Positions 4,543-5,894 of a stretch of DNA of 5,894 nucleotides are shown here, piece by piece. The position numbers and the translations under genes were made by a program. The stretch is taken from positions 1-5,894 of the forward strand of contig JAFOTA010000126.1 of the NCBI GenBank assembly GCA_017421145.1. The letters run 5' to 3'. Position 1 is the first letter of the stretch, and each line of letters opens with the position of its first letter. The stretch is from Treponema sp. (lineage in GTDB: Bacteria > Spirochaetota > Spirochaetia > Treponematales > Treponemataceae). The notes below the pieces were generated by a model. It was not told where the DNA came from, searched no databases, and saw only the letters and a program-made list of their open reading frames with translations.

Positions 4543-5894
4543 ATGGATAAAAAGAAAAGCACCGCACAAAGAAGCGGAAGAAAAGCAAAAAAAGGCCCGA
4601 ACAAATTTCTTCTGATTTTTTTGATTCTGATTCTGGCATACGTGATTTCAGTAACCGTAACCGTAAAAAACACGCTCAACGTAAAACCGCTCGGATCAAG
4701 AACCGAAGCACAGGAAAAATATCTTGAACAGGTTTTGGATCAGAAATTCCCGGAGAGGACTTCCATAGAGCTTTACAAAAGTCCGTTTGAAATAGAGCCG
4801 GACGATCTTTCAATGAATGCTGAAAGCGCAATAATAATCGACGTTGCAACAGGTGAAATCCTCTATGAAAAAGACGCTGATCTGGAGATTCCCCCGGCAT
4901 CCATGACTAAAATCGTAGAGATGTATGTCGTCCTCGATGCGGTCGAAAACGGTCTTGTTTCACTGGACGACACCGTTCCTCTTCCGTCTGAAAGCTGGGA
5001 AGAAAACATCCCGTGGGACGCAAGCCGCATGCACCTTGCCAAGGGGCAAAAAGTCACGCTCAGAGAACTTCTTCTGGGGCTTGCAATCTGCAGCGGAAAC
5101 GACGCATCTATCGCAGTCGCAAACTACATAAGCGGCTCAATGGACAGTTTTGTCGCCAGGATGAACGAAGCGGCAGAATCCATGGGGCTTACGAAAACTA
5201 ATTTTGTGGAATCAAGCGGATACAGCGAAGAAAACATGACCACGGCAAGGGAATTCGCAACCTTTGCCCGTCAGTACATAAAAAGATTTCCTTATGCTCT
5301 TGAAGAATTCCATTCACAGCCGAAAATCAGGTATCCTGAGCAGAAAAACATGCCGGAAGGAAAAGAAGCCGTTCCATACACCCAGCAAAACACCAACAAG
5401 CTTCTTGATGAGATTCCTGGATGTGACGGTCTTAAAACAGGTTACATCGATGAAAGCGGATACAACATCAGCGTGACTGCCGAACAGAACGGAACACGTT
5501 TTCTTTCCGTAACCATGGGCGGTCCAGGGATGAACATGATAGAAGGAAACAAATACAGAGTCGAAGACAACAAGAGGCTCTTTGATTTTGCATTCGAAAA
5601 TTTCGCTGACTACCATGCACCCAAAGGCGAAAACTCCCATGAATACACAAGGGGCATATTCGGTGGAAAAGAAAATGCCGTAAAGCTTGTGCCGGCACTG
5701 GACGAAACTTTTGCCGTCCCAATACTCGCAGATCCTGACACAGAAAAAGTTCAGACCGTAACAACGGAAGTTTCAATCCCGGACTATCTTTTCGGAAGAG
5801 TTGAATGCGGCACACAATACGGAACGATTTCATACAAATCAAACGGAGTCACGCTCAGGACCATTCCACTGGTGGCAGACAGAACGGTAGAAGC
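4543..5894 (+). CDS. dacA: D-alanyl-D-alanine carboxypeptidase (PBP5/S11 family), 3' end outside window
   Basis: The frame is open from 4543 to the window end, giving 450 residues with no stop. S11 serine peptidases remove the terminal D-Ala from peptidoglycan pentapeptides in the periplasm and are targets of beta-lactams. All three active-site motifs are present in order: S120-M-T-K123 (nucleophile Ser120, base Lys123), S184-G-N186, and K298-T-G300. Residues from about 377 onwards resemble the beta-rich PBP5 C-terminal domain. The N-terminus is a basic cytoplasmic tail (1-21, many Lys and Arg) followed by one hydrophobic segment (22-41) with no clear signal-peptidase site, so it looks like an uncleaved signal anchor; a linker of about 50 residues precedes the catalytic domain. 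The start is set by GGAGG four bases upstream. It lies 10 bp after aroC. The symbol dacA stands for the family; dacA, dacC and dacF types cannot be separated here. The remaining C-terminus is not visible. Confidence 0.92.
   Translation, partial: MDKKKSTAQRSGRKAKKGPNKFLLIFLILILAYVISVTVTVKNTLNVKPLGSRTEAQEKYLEQVLDQKFPERTSIELYKSPFEIEPDDLSMNAESAIIIDVATGEILYEKDADLEIPPASMTKIVEMYVVLDAVENGLVSLDDTVPLPSESWEENIPWDASRMHLAKGQKVTLRELLLGLAICSGNDASIAVANYISGSMDSFVARMNEAAESMGLTKTNFVESSGYSEENMTTAREFATFARQYIKRFPYALEEFHSQPKIRYPEQKNMPEGKEAVPYTQQNTNKLLDEIPGCDGLKTGYIDESGYNISVTAEQNGTRFLSVTMGGPGMNMIEGNKYRVEDNKRLFDFAFENFADYHAPKGENSHEYTRGIFGGKENAVKLVPALDETFAVPILADPDTEKVQTVTTEVSIPDYLFGRVECGTQYGTISYKSNGVTLRTIPLVADRTVE

Noticed and set aside
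5314..5842. Antisense frames of 108 and 124 residues opposite the carboxypeptidase gene
   Set aside because: The plus-strand frame here carries the S11 peptidase KTG motif and is continuously open; the antisense frames have no domain or start-site support.
1..5894. CRISPR array, tRNA, rRNA, insertion sequence or prophage signs
   Set aside because: No regularly spaced repeats, no cloverleaf-like sequence with T-loop consensus, no transposase motifs and no abrupt composition change were seen.

Overview
The window looks like a spirochaete chromosome, most likely a Treponema or close relative. This is inferred, not proven: the 7TM-DISM sensor fused to a LuxR-type DNA-binding domain is of a kind common in treponemes, base composition is moderate, and coding strands are rich in A (AAA, GAA, ATA codons). 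No rRNA or other phylogenetic marker is present to settle it.

Layout: (1) Positions 1-192, minus strand, hold the first 64 codons of dapA (4-hydroxy-tetrahydrodipicolinate synthase), running off the left edge. (2) Positions 193-637 are a 445-bp intergenic region between two divergent genes. It is unusually structured: a likely dapA promoter and Shine-Dalgarno site, a long imperfect hairpin ending in eight T residues when read on the minus strand, two further small hairpins, a plausible minus-strand promoter about 180 bp upstream of that hairpin, three copies of ATGGTAT/ATACCAT, and a good sigma-70-type promoter abutting the plus-strand gene. (3) Positions 638-3421, plus strand, encode a 927-residue membrane protein: signal peptide, 7TM-DISM-like sensor domain, seven membrane segments, coiled coil, histidine-kinase-like region, receiver-like domain and C-terminal LuxR HTH. 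(4) Positions 3441-4532 encode chorismate synthase, AroC. (5) From 4543 to the right edge runs a membrane-anchored D-alanyl-D-alanine carboxypeptidase (S11 family), cut by the window end.

The three plus-strand genes are separated by 19 and 10 bp and are probably co-transcribed. They join an envelope-facing sensor/regulator, the last common step of aromatic biosynthesis and a peptidoglycan-trimming enzyme; dapA, transcribed away from them, supplies the lysine/diaminopimelate branch.

The two points most worth pursuing are: (a) the sensor-regulator keeps the domain order of a phosphorelay but appears to have lost phosphotransfer chemistry in both the kinase part (no His, no G1 box) and the receiver part (acidic pair, Thr and Lys replaced), suggesting a membrane-bound transcription factor that signals by conformation; (b) the terminator-like hairpin between divergent genes, which no protein-coding gene explains and which suggests a minus-strand small RNA or a dapA leader with attenuation.
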